From Zymoseptoria tritici IPO323 (lineage: Eukaryota; Ascomycota; Dothideomycetes; Mycosphaerellales; Mycosphaerellaceae), in contig NC_018213.1 in assembly GCF_000219625.1 (NCBI RefSeq), positions 1,978,055-2,042,054 of the forward strand: a stretch of DNA of 64,000 nucleotides. Reading direction: 5' to 3'. This document shows, in pieces, positions 11,662-20,823 of the stretch (positions are counted from its first letter, which is position 1; each line of letters starts with the position of its first letter). The notes beneath the pieces were generated by a model, which saw only the letters and a list, made by a program, of their open reading frames with translations, had not been told where the DNA came from and ran no database searches. Both the position numbers and the translations under genes were made by a program.

Positions 11662-12737
11662 AGAGTCTCCGGTACTTGGTAGCTCCGCATAATCTCTTCG
11701 TGCCGGCCCAGAGAGTGCACTCGTGACAGGTCTGCAGGAGCTCTGCTGGCGCTCTCTCGCGGTGGCAGCAACGCATCTGGTCCTCTAGGCCTCTCGACCG
11801 CTACGCTGGCCGCGATACAAAGTTACTCGTCGTAGCGGCGCGCAGATTTGAGGCAGATTTGCAATCCGGGCTTGCGCGGCTTGAGGGAGCCGATGATGGA
11901 TAAAAGATGTATTCATCTGGTCGGCCAAATCAAAACATGCGCATTGCATGGCAGAATAGCGATACGAACTTCCTTCCTAATGCGGTAAGCGAGCCTTAAT
12001 TCTGACATCCTGATGGCAAGTTCCATCACGCTGGCACGATGGTTCGGCGGGTCCCTCGGCGGCACAGCGACATTGGAAACGATCTCGGTATGCTAGAGCA
12101 CTGTCTCACTTTGCGCAGTACGACCGTAGAGCCATGTATCCGCCTGGCGAGCTCAATTGCCACGAGCTACAGCTTTCAACCGGCACAAGTGCGAGTCCGG
12201 CGACAGCTGGCGCCCGTGCCAGATGCGCTTCTGAGCTTCATTCGACCATGCGAGCGCTTCGATTGCTGGATCCGCTTTGCCGTACTTGCGCTTGGTCCTG
12301 ATGCAGACCGGAGGAAGTGCCCCATGGCGGTGTCGTCGGGCTCCGCTGTCACCGCGTGATCAATAGAGCAGAGACATGCACAGTCCATAGGCTCGCAACG
12401 ACCGGTCTAGCTCGCATGATCTGGTCGGAGTCTGTGCAACTAGATGAGTATGCGTCAGTCAGATGCGCCGAAGTGGGATGGGGTAGTCCGCCCTGATAGG
12501 ATTGTGGAGCAATACTGTTGTCGTCTGGTCTAGGGCGAGCTTGTGACTCTCGATGTCACCCAAGCTGTCTGGCCACGGCCTGCGGAGCTGTGTGACTGTG
12601 TGGCTGTGAGCATATATACTGCTCGAAGCCTTCGATTTTGAGCAGGTGCAACAACTCTCGCAAGTCAAACATCCCTCAGAAGTCCCTCATCAGCACCGAA
12701 TCTTTCATCTCGTTATTCCGGGCCCTTGTCAACGATC
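11662..12737. other. Intergenic between the UstYa-like ORF and the repeat precursor
   Basis: About 1.1 kb without a recognisable gene. I searched by eye for the HxxHC motifs that would complete the UstYa-like protein and found none in frame. The right end should contain the precursor's promoter. Confidence 0.5.
12611..12620 (+). promoter_or_regulatory. TATA-like element of the precursor gene
   Basis: CATATATACT lies about 120 bp upstream of the ATG at 12738, a plausible distance for a TATA box with a short 5' UTR. This rests on sequence inspection only. Confidence 0.4.
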
Positions 12738-13379
12738 ATGCCTTCAATCTCGACAGTCCTGCTTGTCCAGCTGCTTGCTGCAAACGCCATCTTGGCAGCA
12801 CCATTGAATGGTAAGGCAACCCTCTTCCAACCCAGGGCACCAGTGGTGACAATGCAAGCAGGAGCGAATACTTACCTTCATGCTGGCCCAGACTACGTCA
12901 ACTACGCCGAGAAGAGGGACACTGCCGTCGAGGACGCAGCTGACTACCTCAACTACGCCGAGAAGAGAGAAGACGCTGCTGCCGACTATCTCAACTATGC
13001 CGAGAAGAGAGACGCCGTGGCAAAGGACGAAGCCGCCGATTACATCAACTACGGCGAAAAGAGGGATGCCGTGGCCAAGGATGAAGCCGCCGACTACCTG
13101 AACTACGCCGAGAAGAGGGACGACGCCGCCGCGGACTACCTCAACTACGCCGAGAAGAGAGAAGACGATGCTGCCGACTATCTCAACTATGCCGAGAAGA
13201 GGGACGCCGTGGCAAAGGACGAAGCCGCCGATTACATCAACTACGGCGAAAAGAGGGATGCCGTGGCCAAGGATGAAGCCGCCGACTACCTCAACTACGC
13301 CGAGAAGAGGGACGCCGTGGCCAAAGATAATGTCATGGCCAAAGAAGAGGCTGCGGACTACCTCAACTACGCCGAGTAG
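12738..13379 (+). CDS. Secreted tandem-repeat precursor with Kex2 sites, candidate dikaritin-type RiPP precursor
   Basis: The 213-residue protein starts with a signal peptide (MPSISTVLLVQLLAANAILA, about residues 1-20) and a short pro-region to about 51. Ten repeats follow, with cores DYVNYAE (once), DYLNYAE (seven) and DYINYGE (two). Nine of the ten cores are followed by Lys-Arg, at residues 59, 76, 90, 108, 126, 140, 154, 172 and 190, the cleavage site of the Golgi protease Kex2. Spacers are acidic and Ala-rich (DAVAKDEAA and shorter). The last core ends directly at the stop codon. There is no intron and no Cys. This plan matches UstA/PhomA-type precursors of cyclic Tyr-containing peptides, and a UstYa-like ORF lies 1.1 kb upstream. 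I do not recognise this core. Alternatives are a Kex2-processed repeat protein without modification, or a cell-wall repellent-type peptide. The ATG at 12738 is chosen because the upstream extension lacks an ATG. Confidence 0.85.
   Translation: MPSISTVLLVQLLAANAILAAPLNGKATLFQPRAPVVTMQAGANTYLHAGPDYVNYAEKRDTAVEDAADYLNYAEKREDAAADYLNYAEKRDAVAKDEAADYINYGEKRDAVAKDEAADYLNYAEKRDDAAADYLNYAEKREDDAADYLNYAEKRDAVAKDEAADYINYGEKRDAVAKDEAADYLNYAEKRDAVAKDNVMAKEEAADYLNYAE
12973..13312 (+). repeat. Internal 192-bp tandem duplication in the precursor gene
   Basis: The block starting GCCGACTATCTCAACTATGCC at 12981 recurs at 13173, an offset of 192 bp (64 codons, four peptide repeats). Across about 140 bp the two copies differ at only a few bases, including the same synonymous codon choices (GATTACATCAACTACGGC). 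Array growth by unequal exchange is the likely cause. Confidence 0.85.
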
Positions 13380-13992
13380 AAGAGGCGCGCCTGCTGGAAG
13401 AGGTCGGCGGTCATAAAGTAGGCCGTGCAGAGGCGGGCACTCGCCATCGTCCGGACGGTGAAGAGGACCTGAGAGCCTGCTCCTTGAAAGCGCTTCGATT
13501 TATGGGCGATGGTGTGGAGGAAGCGGACCACTAGCGTTCCGGTTATGACAAGCATATCGACTGCTGCCGACGTGAGTGATCCTTCGTAAACGCAAATGCA
13601 ATGTCTGTTGCAAACGTCCTCTCGTCAGAGCTCTCGCAGTACCGCCACATTCCTTGTCTTAGCCCTACTCCCCGATCGAGGTGTCCTCCTTCCCGTTGGC
13701 TGCGGCCTGGCGTAGATGACTCCGATTCCGTTTCATGTTTTGGCCGTTTCCAACTCCAGTTGTATCGGCGAAGCTTGCGGGCGTCCAGTGCAGGACGAAA
13801 GCTCTGCGGTCCACGCGCATCTGGACATACCAGTTCGCCAAGATCGGTCGGTTCGGGATTCAACATGAAATCCTCTTTGCAATGCGATTGGCAGAAAGCG
13901 GTTATGTTTATCCACTGTTCTTCGCAACGCCAATGCATTTTAACAAACGCTTTCACAGACCTCGTACGGCTCACTAACCTCCAGCCTCTTGC
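13380..13992. other. Intergenic, no recognisable gene
   Basis: About 600 bp lies between the convergent precursor and Avo2-like genes. Overlapping ORFs on both strands (for example 13543..13974 on the minus strand) have no recognisable domain. Confidence 0.5.
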
Positions 13993-14941
13993 TCACTGTA
14001 CACCTCCACTTCCCGACCGCGTCCTGACCATCGCAATCGTGGCCGCTCCCCAGTCCCCCCCACCTCTAACACCCGGTGGCGTAGGCGGTCTCCTCCTTTC
14101 CCCACTTGGACTCCAGGCTTGTTTGCTCATCACATCATCCTCCGCGGTACCACCACTACCTTCGTCGTCCATAACCAACCTCACTGCCCCAGCTCTAATG
14201 CCCACCTTTCCACTCTCCCTCTGCTCCGCCTCAATCATCTTCCTCCTCTCATACTCCGCTACCAGATTCCGGAAATACACCTCCGCCGCCACGGTCTGAC
14301 TGTACGCCACGGGCATCCAGTCGTAAAAGTTCCTCGCCGTGGGATCTGCGCCCGCATCTAGCAATAATCGCAGAGCTTTCAGCCCGCCGGAGGCCGAAGC
14401 GTGGTGTAATGGCGTGTTGCCTTCGTTATCCCTACTCTCCATGTCTGCGTAGTATATCCCGTTGCCGGAGAGGAGCGTTGGTATCAAACCGGTAGACGCA
14501 GTGTTTTGTGTTGCCAATGCGAGGGCGTCGAGGCCATCTTTGTTTCGGTAATGTATCGACCGCGGGAAACGCACGGCGAGGAAAGTAGCAGTTTCGACGT
14601 GCCCGGCTTGAGCGGCGAGCATGAGAGGGGTGTTGTGATCTGCATTGCGGCTGATCTCGTCGCCGTCGTGTCCAGCGTCGATGAGCAGGGTGGCTATGGT
14701 TGTGAAGCCATGCGAGGCAGCTAGGTGCAGGGAGGTGTTGGCTTTCGAGCTGAAGTCGGGATTGGAAAGGAGACGTGGATGAGAGCGAAGGAGACGAGAG
14801 ACGAGGGAGGCATCGTTGAGGTGGATTGCGCGGCGGAGGCGGATGGACGGTTCGATCCTGTTGGTAGTGGTGTCAGTGATGTGGGAGGTGAAGGGGCTGC
14901 CGGGTTTTTGTGAGTGAGTGCGAGAAGTGAAGAACATACAT
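13993..14941 (-). CDS. Ankyrin-repeat protein, probably TORC2 subunit Avo2
   Basis: The protein has about five ankyrin repeats: residues after IRLRRAI, then NTSLHLAASHGFTTIATLLIDAG, NTPLMLAAQAGHVE, GLDALALATQ and NTPLHHASASGGLKALRLLLDAG. A charged C-terminal tail contains PPTPPG. This layout and the N-terminus (IEPSIRLRRAI) fit fungal Avo2, a non-essential peripheral subunit of the TOR complex 2 that links it to plasma-membrane signalling. An 82-nt intron (14858..14939, GTATGT, CACTGAC branch, CAACAG) leaves AT of exon 1 (14940-14941) joined to G of exon 2. The start codon is therefore created by splicing, and the protein has 288 residues. Unspliced, an ATG at 14955 reads through in the exon 2 frame with an unrelated 33-residue head. 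Assignment to Avo2 is by overall look. Confidence 0.75.
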
Positions 14942-14955
14942 TTTGTTGATCTCAT
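14940..14955 (-). promoter_or_regulatory. Five-codon uORF overlapping the splice-created start codon
   Basis: After removal of the intron, the mRNA reads ATGAGATCAACAAAATGATC. The first ATG opens a five-codon uORF whose TGA overlaps the main ATG in an ATGA arrangement. Such overlaps allow re-initiation or repression. The uORF is visible directly; any effect on translation is inference. Confidence 0.5.
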
Positions 14956-15334
14956 TGTTGATGACGAGGGATTATGCTTGAGTCCTGCTCGAAGCTGATG
15001 TTGCGTCACAGCATGTTGGTAGGCGAAGGAGAGAGAGTGAGGTTAAAGACGGGAGTTGAAGTTCAAGTCGAAGCTTGTGAGGTGTGAGGGGAGCTCAAAC
15101 AACTTCGCTTGGGGTCCGATTTCAAAGAGCCACAAGGCTTCACGCCGACGTCGTTCTAATCTGTACACAAAAGTGCTCTCTAGTAGCACAGTCTATGTTC
15201 ATGTAGATATACAAGATCGTCTGCGATCGTTCGTCTTGGATGTAGGACGCTGTTCCGAACGCTGCCCGGCCTTCGAGGCAGCTCTATCAATGCCGACAAA
15301 TGCATGTTGGCCTCATACATCTCTATTAGACATC
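14956..15334. other. Intergenic between COQ1 and the Avo2-like gene
   Basis: About 380 bp contains the 5' region of the Avo2-like gene and the COQ1 3' end. No further gene is seen. Confidence 0.5.
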
Positions 15335-16749
15335 TCACTTCCTCCTCGCCATGACCTTGGTACACATGTCCATGAGCCCAACCTTCGCCTCGCTTTCGGG
15401 GAAGCCTGCAATCGCGCGTGCAGCTCGATCGACATAGTCTTGTGCCAGAGCTCGTGTCTGCTCAATTGCGTCGCTTTCAAGCACTATTTTGCGAGCCTGG
15501 AAAAGTCAGCAAAAGTCTCCCATCGCATCGACTCCGCAACTTTACTCACCCTTGCGACGTCGCCCTCCTCCGCAAACTTCCTCCCAACCAGAGTTCCCAG
15601 CTCCTGATTATCTTTCCACGCGAACAGCAACGGCGCGGTAGCCAGACCAAGCTCTAGATCAGCACCAGCCGGCTTTCCCAACTCCTGTCCGCTCACGGTG
15701 TAGTCCAGCATATCATCCACCAATTGGAACGCGAGTCCAAGGTTCTTTCCGTACTGGTATGCTGCCTCTACCACCTCTTTTGGATGCTCTCCTAACAACG
15801 CCGCTGCTCGGCAAGACTTGCTGATCAAGCTGGCGGACTTGAGGTATGTCTTTTGTAGGTAATAGCTTATTGTGTCCTCACTCCATGTTGGGTGCTTCTC
15901 GTCAAGAGCCGTGTTTTTCAATTGCATGAACTCGCCCTCGACCAGATTTGCAATGACTGTCGCGAGCAGCTCCGTCACTTCCGGGTCGCGTAGCCGTGCC
16001 ATCGCTACTGATGCTCTCCCGAGCAGGAAGTCCCCAGCCAAAACCGCCATCTTGTTGCCAAATGCGACATTCGCCGAAGGATTGCCTCGCCGTGCTAATG
16101 AGGTGTCGATAACATCGTCGTGAAGGAGGGAAGCGGTGTGGATGAGTTCGGTTATTTCTGCCAGTCGTCGTTGTGTTGGTAGGACACCGCTTTCGATCGC
16201 AGCTGCGTCAGCCTCGACGGTATCTGCTGTCACCAGTGGTGATGAAGGATTCGCGTCGTTGAGGACGGATGCCGAAGCGAAGGGTGTATTTGTGGCATCG
16301 GGAGAGGCAGGTCGTGGTGCTCGTGGGAGGAGGGCCGTTGCTTGCGATATGAGTAACACTAGCATTGGCCGGACATATTTCCCTTCGCATTGTGTGTAGT
16401 ACTTCGCAACAGTGTCCAGCATGGGATGTCCGGATCCCAATAATTGTTGTATGTTGCCCGTCATGAACTTCATCTCTTTCGCTACACTCCTCAACGGATC
16501 AATGCCCATGGGTCCTGAAGGTGGCGGGCCATTGAACATCTGCTTCGCTGCCGACACCGCTGCTGCAACACCAGCGTTACTCCGTCGCGTACTATCATGA
16601 TACTCTTTCCGTCGGTCATTATGGAATGTGCGGTTGGAGATGGGTAGGAGGCATTGCGGACATCGTAATCGTGGTCGGAATGCGGATGTGGCTAAGGTCT
16701 CGACTTTCCCAACCAAAGCACGCGAGTGCTGTAATTTTGGTGCAGGCAT
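15335..16749 (-). CDS. COQ1: Mitochondrial polyprenyl diphosphate synthase for ubiquinone side chain
   Basis: The enzyme extends allylic diphosphates with isopentenyl diphosphate to make the ubiquinone tail in the mitochondrial matrix. Two exons: 16749..15550 and 15496..15335, with a 53-nt intron (GTGAGT..TTTCCAG). The product is 453 residues. The first Asp-rich motif DDVID (residues 211-215) and the second DDMLD (345-349) are intact. GKYVRP, HTASLLHDD and LAFQLVDD are conserved. The N-terminus is basic with hydroxylated residues and no acidic cluster until about residue 18, fitting a presequence. The frame continues upstream to a TTG at 16815, but the first ATG is at 16749. A Pro/Ala/Ser-rich insert of about 45 residues lies before the first Asp motif, as often seen in fungal COQ1. 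The gene is divergent from VMA12. Confidence 0.95.
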
Positions 16750-17000
16750 ATATTCGTCTCCAATGCGGACTGCGGTCGGCGGATCAGATGTGTCAGGGGT
16801 GTTGTCCGATCGCAAGCAGAAGGTCGTCCAGTAAAGAATGTCGGGATGCGGGTCTTCACGGAAGACAGTCCGAGTGCTGTCAAGTAAATTCTTGAGCTGT
16901 ACATGACGCTAAGATTCAGCCCTATAGCTCCTGTCCTTTTAGCCAGGTACCAACCACTTCATGTGAATCTCCTTGCACTTCAAGCAGATTGCGAGACGGC
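16750..17000. promoter_or_regulatory. Shared divergent promoter region between COQ1 and VMA12
   Basis: These 251 bp separate two divergent start codons and must hold both promoters. No specific element stands out. Confidence 0.5.
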
Positions 17001-17830
17001 ATGGTACTGCTCACGACCACGGCGACTGCGAAGAGAGCCATCGAGGAGTACTGTCGGGTCAACGTAGAGCTCAGGGAGGAAAGCAGGAAGAATCTTACAA
17101 ACATCGAAACAGGCTCCCATATCGAGCATCAACAACTGGTTGACATCTCGCGATATCTGGTTAAACACTGCGCCGATCCATCGGGAATCGCAACGGAATG
17201 GCGACTTGAGACGTTGTTGAAGAGCGCGTCAGTCTACCAGCCGCCTCCGCCACCAAAGCCAGAGCCTGTAAGTTCAATGCCTTTCTTGCAGCAGCATCCA
17301 TACTGACGGAAGAAACAACCAAGACCGCTCAGTACAAGGCTCTCATGCAGCGTCTGCGCGAACAAGACGAACAACGACAATACGAGCGCATGACCAACCC
17401 ACTCGCGCCAGAGACATTCGGAGAACACTTTCCCAACGCCACCACATCTTTCGGACATGGCATGACTTCAGAGCCTCACGAAGTAGACGAAGTGACCTAC
17501 GCCGACGTGAATCGACAGATGATACTGATCATCAACGTCCTAGTCTCCATCATTTGCACCAGCGTTGCGGTGTGGATGGCAGCTCGCAGGTGGAGTGTGC
17601 CACAGCGACTTGCGTTGTCCTTTTCGAGCAGTACGCTGGTGGCTGTTGCTGAAGTGGCCATTTACATGGGCTATATCCGACGGATCCAGGAGTCGAAGAC
17701 CAAGGAGAAGAAGTTGATTGAGAAGAAGGAAATCGTTGACACCTGGGTCATTGACGCGAAGGCCACTACTACGGGACAGCAAGCCAAACCGAACGACTCG
17801 ACCCGGAGCAGGAAGGGAAAACACAGGTGA
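17001..17830 (+). CDS. VMA12: ER factor for vacuolar ATPase assembly, Vma12 family
   Basis: Vma12 (Vph2) works in the ER membrane with Vma21 and Vma22 to assemble the Vo sector of the vacuolar H+-ATPase. Two exons, 17001..17267 and 17324..17830, with a 56-nt intron (GTAAGT, ACTGACG branch, CAACCAAG) give 257 residues. The cytosolic N-terminal region contains PPPPPKPEP, followed by YKALMQRLREQDEQRQYERM, a motif typical of the family. Two hydrophobic segments at about 155-175 and 184-206 form a hairpin in the membrane. The C-terminus is Lys-rich and ends RSRKGKHR. The ATG at 17001 is the first in frame; the longer frame starts at a TTG. The gene is followed 130 bp later by CHL1 on the same strand. 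Confidence 0.88.
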
Positions 17831-17960
17831 ATCCCGGAATCTCGATATTTCGACTAATGTTTGAAGGACAACGCGAACCCAAACTTTGTCGTCAGTCCAA
17901 AGAGATTGCACTCCTTTCGGGCGAGAAGCAAGCTCTGTTGCGCGAGGGCGGTAATAGAGG

Positions 17961-20438
17961 ATGGCGCGAAAGGATTTCCACCATCCATTCACGCCCTATG
18001 ACATCCAGCAGCAATTCATGGAAGCAGTCTACAAGTGCATCGAAGAAAGCAAAGTCGGCATCTTCGAATCTCCCACTGGAACTGGCAAATCGCTCAGTCT
18101 GATATGCGGAGCTCTGACTTGGTTGCGAGAGAACAAGCGGAAGACGTACGGCGAAGCGATTGCGACCGTCGACATTGATGATGAGGAGCCGGAGTGGATG
18201 AGACGACATGCCGTCGATGCTCGAGTAGCTGAGATAAGACGTATGCGAGATGACTTTGAGGCAAGGCTAGAGAGGGTGCGGCAGCGCGAGAGGAAAATCA
18301 AGGAGCGCGCAAATGGAGGTACTGAGCCCGCTTTCAAACGGCGAAAGCAGGATCATGAGAAACAAGACGACTCAGACGAGGCCCAATTCGTGCTTGACGA
18401 TTATGACAGTGATGACGAAAGAAAGTCTTCTGATCAGACGGAATTCTCGTCTGCAACCACGACTCTCATGACGAAGCTGGGCCTGCTCAACCGCAAAGAC
18501 GATGGAGGTATTGCAGATGAGGAGCCGGATGAGATGAAAATCTTCTTCTGCTCGAGAACGCATTCTCAACTCTCGCAATTTGTAGGCGAGCTGAAGCGTG
18601 TCGGGCTTCCACCTGGCTTTCCGCCCGCAGATCTCAAAAATTCCGGCACGGTTGAGCCAACGGAAGAGCTCAAACATCTGACTCTGGGCTCTCGCAAGAA
18701 CCTTTGCATCAACGAGAAAGTGAACAAGCTCACCAGCCAGACCGCCATCAACGAGAAGTGTATCGAGTTGCAACAGTCAACCACTCCAACAGACAAGAAG
18801 TGCGGCTTCCTTCCCAACAAGGACAGCGAAGATGTCGTCCTGGAGTTCCGAGACCATGCTTTGGCCAAAATTCGAGACATTGAGGATCTTGCGACCCTCG
18901 GGAGCAAGTTGCAGATCTGCCCATACTACGCCTCCAGACCTGGCATTGGGCACGCGGAGATGGTCACCTTGCCTTATCCGCTGCTACTTCAGAAGGCTGC
19001 AAGAGAAGCCCTCGGTATCAACCTCAAAGGCCATGTAGTCATAATTGACGAAGCTCACAACTTGATGAGTGCTGTGGAAGGCATCTATTCTGTGCAGATT
19101 TCGGATGCGCAGCTCAACCGAGCGAGAGACTCGTTGATGGTGTACCTCCAGAAATTCCGCAATCGGCTGAAAGGGAGCAACAGGTCGTATGTGACGCAAG
19201 TAGTCAGAGTCATCGACTCACTGCTTCAATTCACCAGATCGGTTCAGGACGAGAAGACTCCTGGTAGCGTCGTGGCCGCGAGTGCGCTGTTAGCCGGCAA
19301 ATCCGTCGACCAGATCAACCTTTCGAAACTGATACGGTACATCAATGAGAGCAAGCTCGCACGCAAAGTCGAAGGGTACTCCGTCTACAAATCACAGTTC
19401 GAAGCTGGCGACTGCAGCACACCCCAGCAGGTCGAAAAGGCAGACGTGCCGACACTCACACATGTGCAGAACTTCCTCCTGGCATTAATGAATCCATCTC
19501 GAGAAGGTCGCTTCCTCTGGTCGAAAGAAGACAAGAACATTACCATCCGTTACCTGCTGCTCGATCCGTCCGAGCATTTTCGAGAGGTCGTTGAAAGCGC
19601 ACGAGCGGTCATTCTTGCTGGCGGCACCATGTCGCCGATGGAAGAGTACAAGCAACAGCTCTTCCCATACCTGGACTCCATTACCACTTTCTCTTGTGGG
19701 CACTTGATTCCGCCGAGCAGTCTCTACGTCCGCGCTATCACCTCTGATATTGATGGTCGCGTCGACTTCACCTTCAAGTCCAGGACTGATGCCACCGCTC
19801 TCCGTCTCGGCCGAGCTTTAGCAGAAATCGCAAAAAAGGTCAAGGGCGGCATGATCGTCTTCTTTCCCAGCTACAGCTACCTCGAATCTACTCTCGCATT
19901 CTGGAAAACCCAACCAATATTCTCCCAATTCGAAGCCATCAAACCCGTCTTCTGCGACGAACGTTCCGGCGCCGCAGAAACTACCTTCAGAACCTACAGC
20001 GAAGCCATCGCTGGATCTTCCACTCGCGGCGCGATTCTTCTTTCCGTCATTGGCGGTAAGCTCTCCGAAGGAATCAACTTCGCCGACGATCTCGGTCGGT
20101 GCGTTGTCGTCGTTGGACTACCCTATCCGAACCTGGAAACTCCAGAGTGGAAGTCCAAGATGCAGTATCTTGAAGAACAGGCTGGTACAAGAGGGGAGGC
20201 AAAGAGAACAGCGAGTCGAGAATACGCGGAGAATGTGTGTATGAGGAGTGTCAATCAGGCCATTGGCAGGGTTATACGGCATAAGGATGATTGGGCGAGC
20301 ATTCTGCTTTTTGATGCGAGGTATGCGGATGACAGGATTCGGAGCAAGTTGCCGGGCTGGATCAGGAGTAGTGTGGATGAAAAGACTGATGGGAGGGTCG
20401 AGGGCGTTGTCGCTGGATTGGAGGCCTTCTTCACGTAG
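17961..20438 (+). CDS. CHL1: Fe-S DNA helicase of the Chl1/DDX11 family
   Basis: This is a 5'-3' DNA helicase of the XPD/FANCJ group needed for sister-chromatid cohesion. It is a single exon of 825 residues, the usual size for fungal Chl1. The N-terminus FHHPFTPYDIQQQFM is the Q-motif region. Walker A is SPTGTGKS (about 37-44), followed by a charged acidic insert (about 70-190). Four Fe-S cysteines are seen at residues 249, 267, 281 and 320. The DEAH box is VVIIDEAHNLM (about 359-369). C-terminal helicase motifs include SVIGGKLSEGINFADDLGR and QAIGRVIRHKDDW. All key residues are present. The assignment rests on these motifs and the length. Confidence 0.95.
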   Translation: MARKDFHHPFTPYDIQQQFMEAVYKCIEESKVGIFESPTGTGKSLSLICGALTWLRENKRKTYGEAIATVDIDDEEPEWMRRHAVDARVAEIRRMRDDFEARLERVRQRERKIKERANGGTEPAFKRRKQDHEKQDDSDEAQFVLDDYDSDDERKSSDQTEFSSATTTLMTKLGLLNRKDDGGIADEEPDEMKIFFCSRTHSQLSQFVGELKRVGLPPGFPPADLKNSGTVEPTEELKHLTLGSRKNLCINEKVNKLTSQTAINEKCIELQQSTTPTDKKCGFLPNKDSEDVVLEFRDHALAKIRDIEDLATLGSKLQICPYYASRPGIGHAEMVTLPYPLLLQKAAREALGINLKGHVVIIDEAHNLMSAVEGIYSVQISDAQLNRARDSLMVYLQKFRNRLKGSNRSYVTQVVRVIDSLLQFTRSVQDEKTPGSVVAASALLAGKSVDQINLSKLIRYINESKLARKVEGYSVYKSQFEAGDCSTPQQVEKADVPTLTHVQNFLLALMNPSREGRFLWSKEDKNITIRYLLLDPSEHFREVVESARAVILAGGTMSPMEEYKQQLFPYLDSITTFSCGHLIPPSSLYVRAITSDIDGRVDFTFKSRTDATALRLGRALAEIAKKVKGGMIVFFPSYSYLESTLAFWKTQPIFSQFEAIKPVFCDERSGAAETTFRTYSEAIAGSSTRGAILLSVIGGKLSEGINFADDLGRCVVVVGLPYPNLETPEWKSKMQYLEEQAGTRGEAKRTASREYAENVCMRSVNQAIGRVIRHKDDWASILLFDARYADDRIRSKLPGWIRSSVDEKTDGRVEGVVAGLEAFFT

Positions 20439-20823
20439 AGCCTGCCCATTTTCAGAGAAACATGCTGGCTCCAAACAGAACAATGCCAAGATCTTTACGT
20501 GCAGTCGCGTGCCACGCTAGCTGCAAGCGGTTGCTCGCCGCGGAGGTGGTCGTGAGTGAATATGCCGACGACCTCGAACCGCGCATTACGATCAATGAAC
20601 ATGCATGTGGTGAATTGAGGAGACTCCTCATGCCCTATATACTATGTGCAATAATCGTCTGCCCTTCGCACCGAGAGAAATTGCGCTCACCTTGTCGAAA
20701 GACACGTAGCTTGTATTTCAGGGTCAACAGCCATTGATCTCACACTCCCGTCCCGACCAACGTCACTTCCACTTTTTGTCCTTTTCGATCATTCGTCGAC
20801 CACACCAATGATAACTTGAAGCA
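20439..20823. other. Intergenic between CHL1 and UGGT
   Basis: About 385 bp contains the CHL1 3' end and the UGGT promoter. The short ORFs here are not gene-like. Confidence 0.55.

Noticed and set aside
12738..13379. Alpha-type mating pheromone precursor
   Set aside because: Pheromone precursors also have Kex2 sites and repeats, but ascomycete alpha pheromones carry a Trp-Cys..Gly-Gln..Cys-type core. These cores have no Cys or Trp and are acidic.
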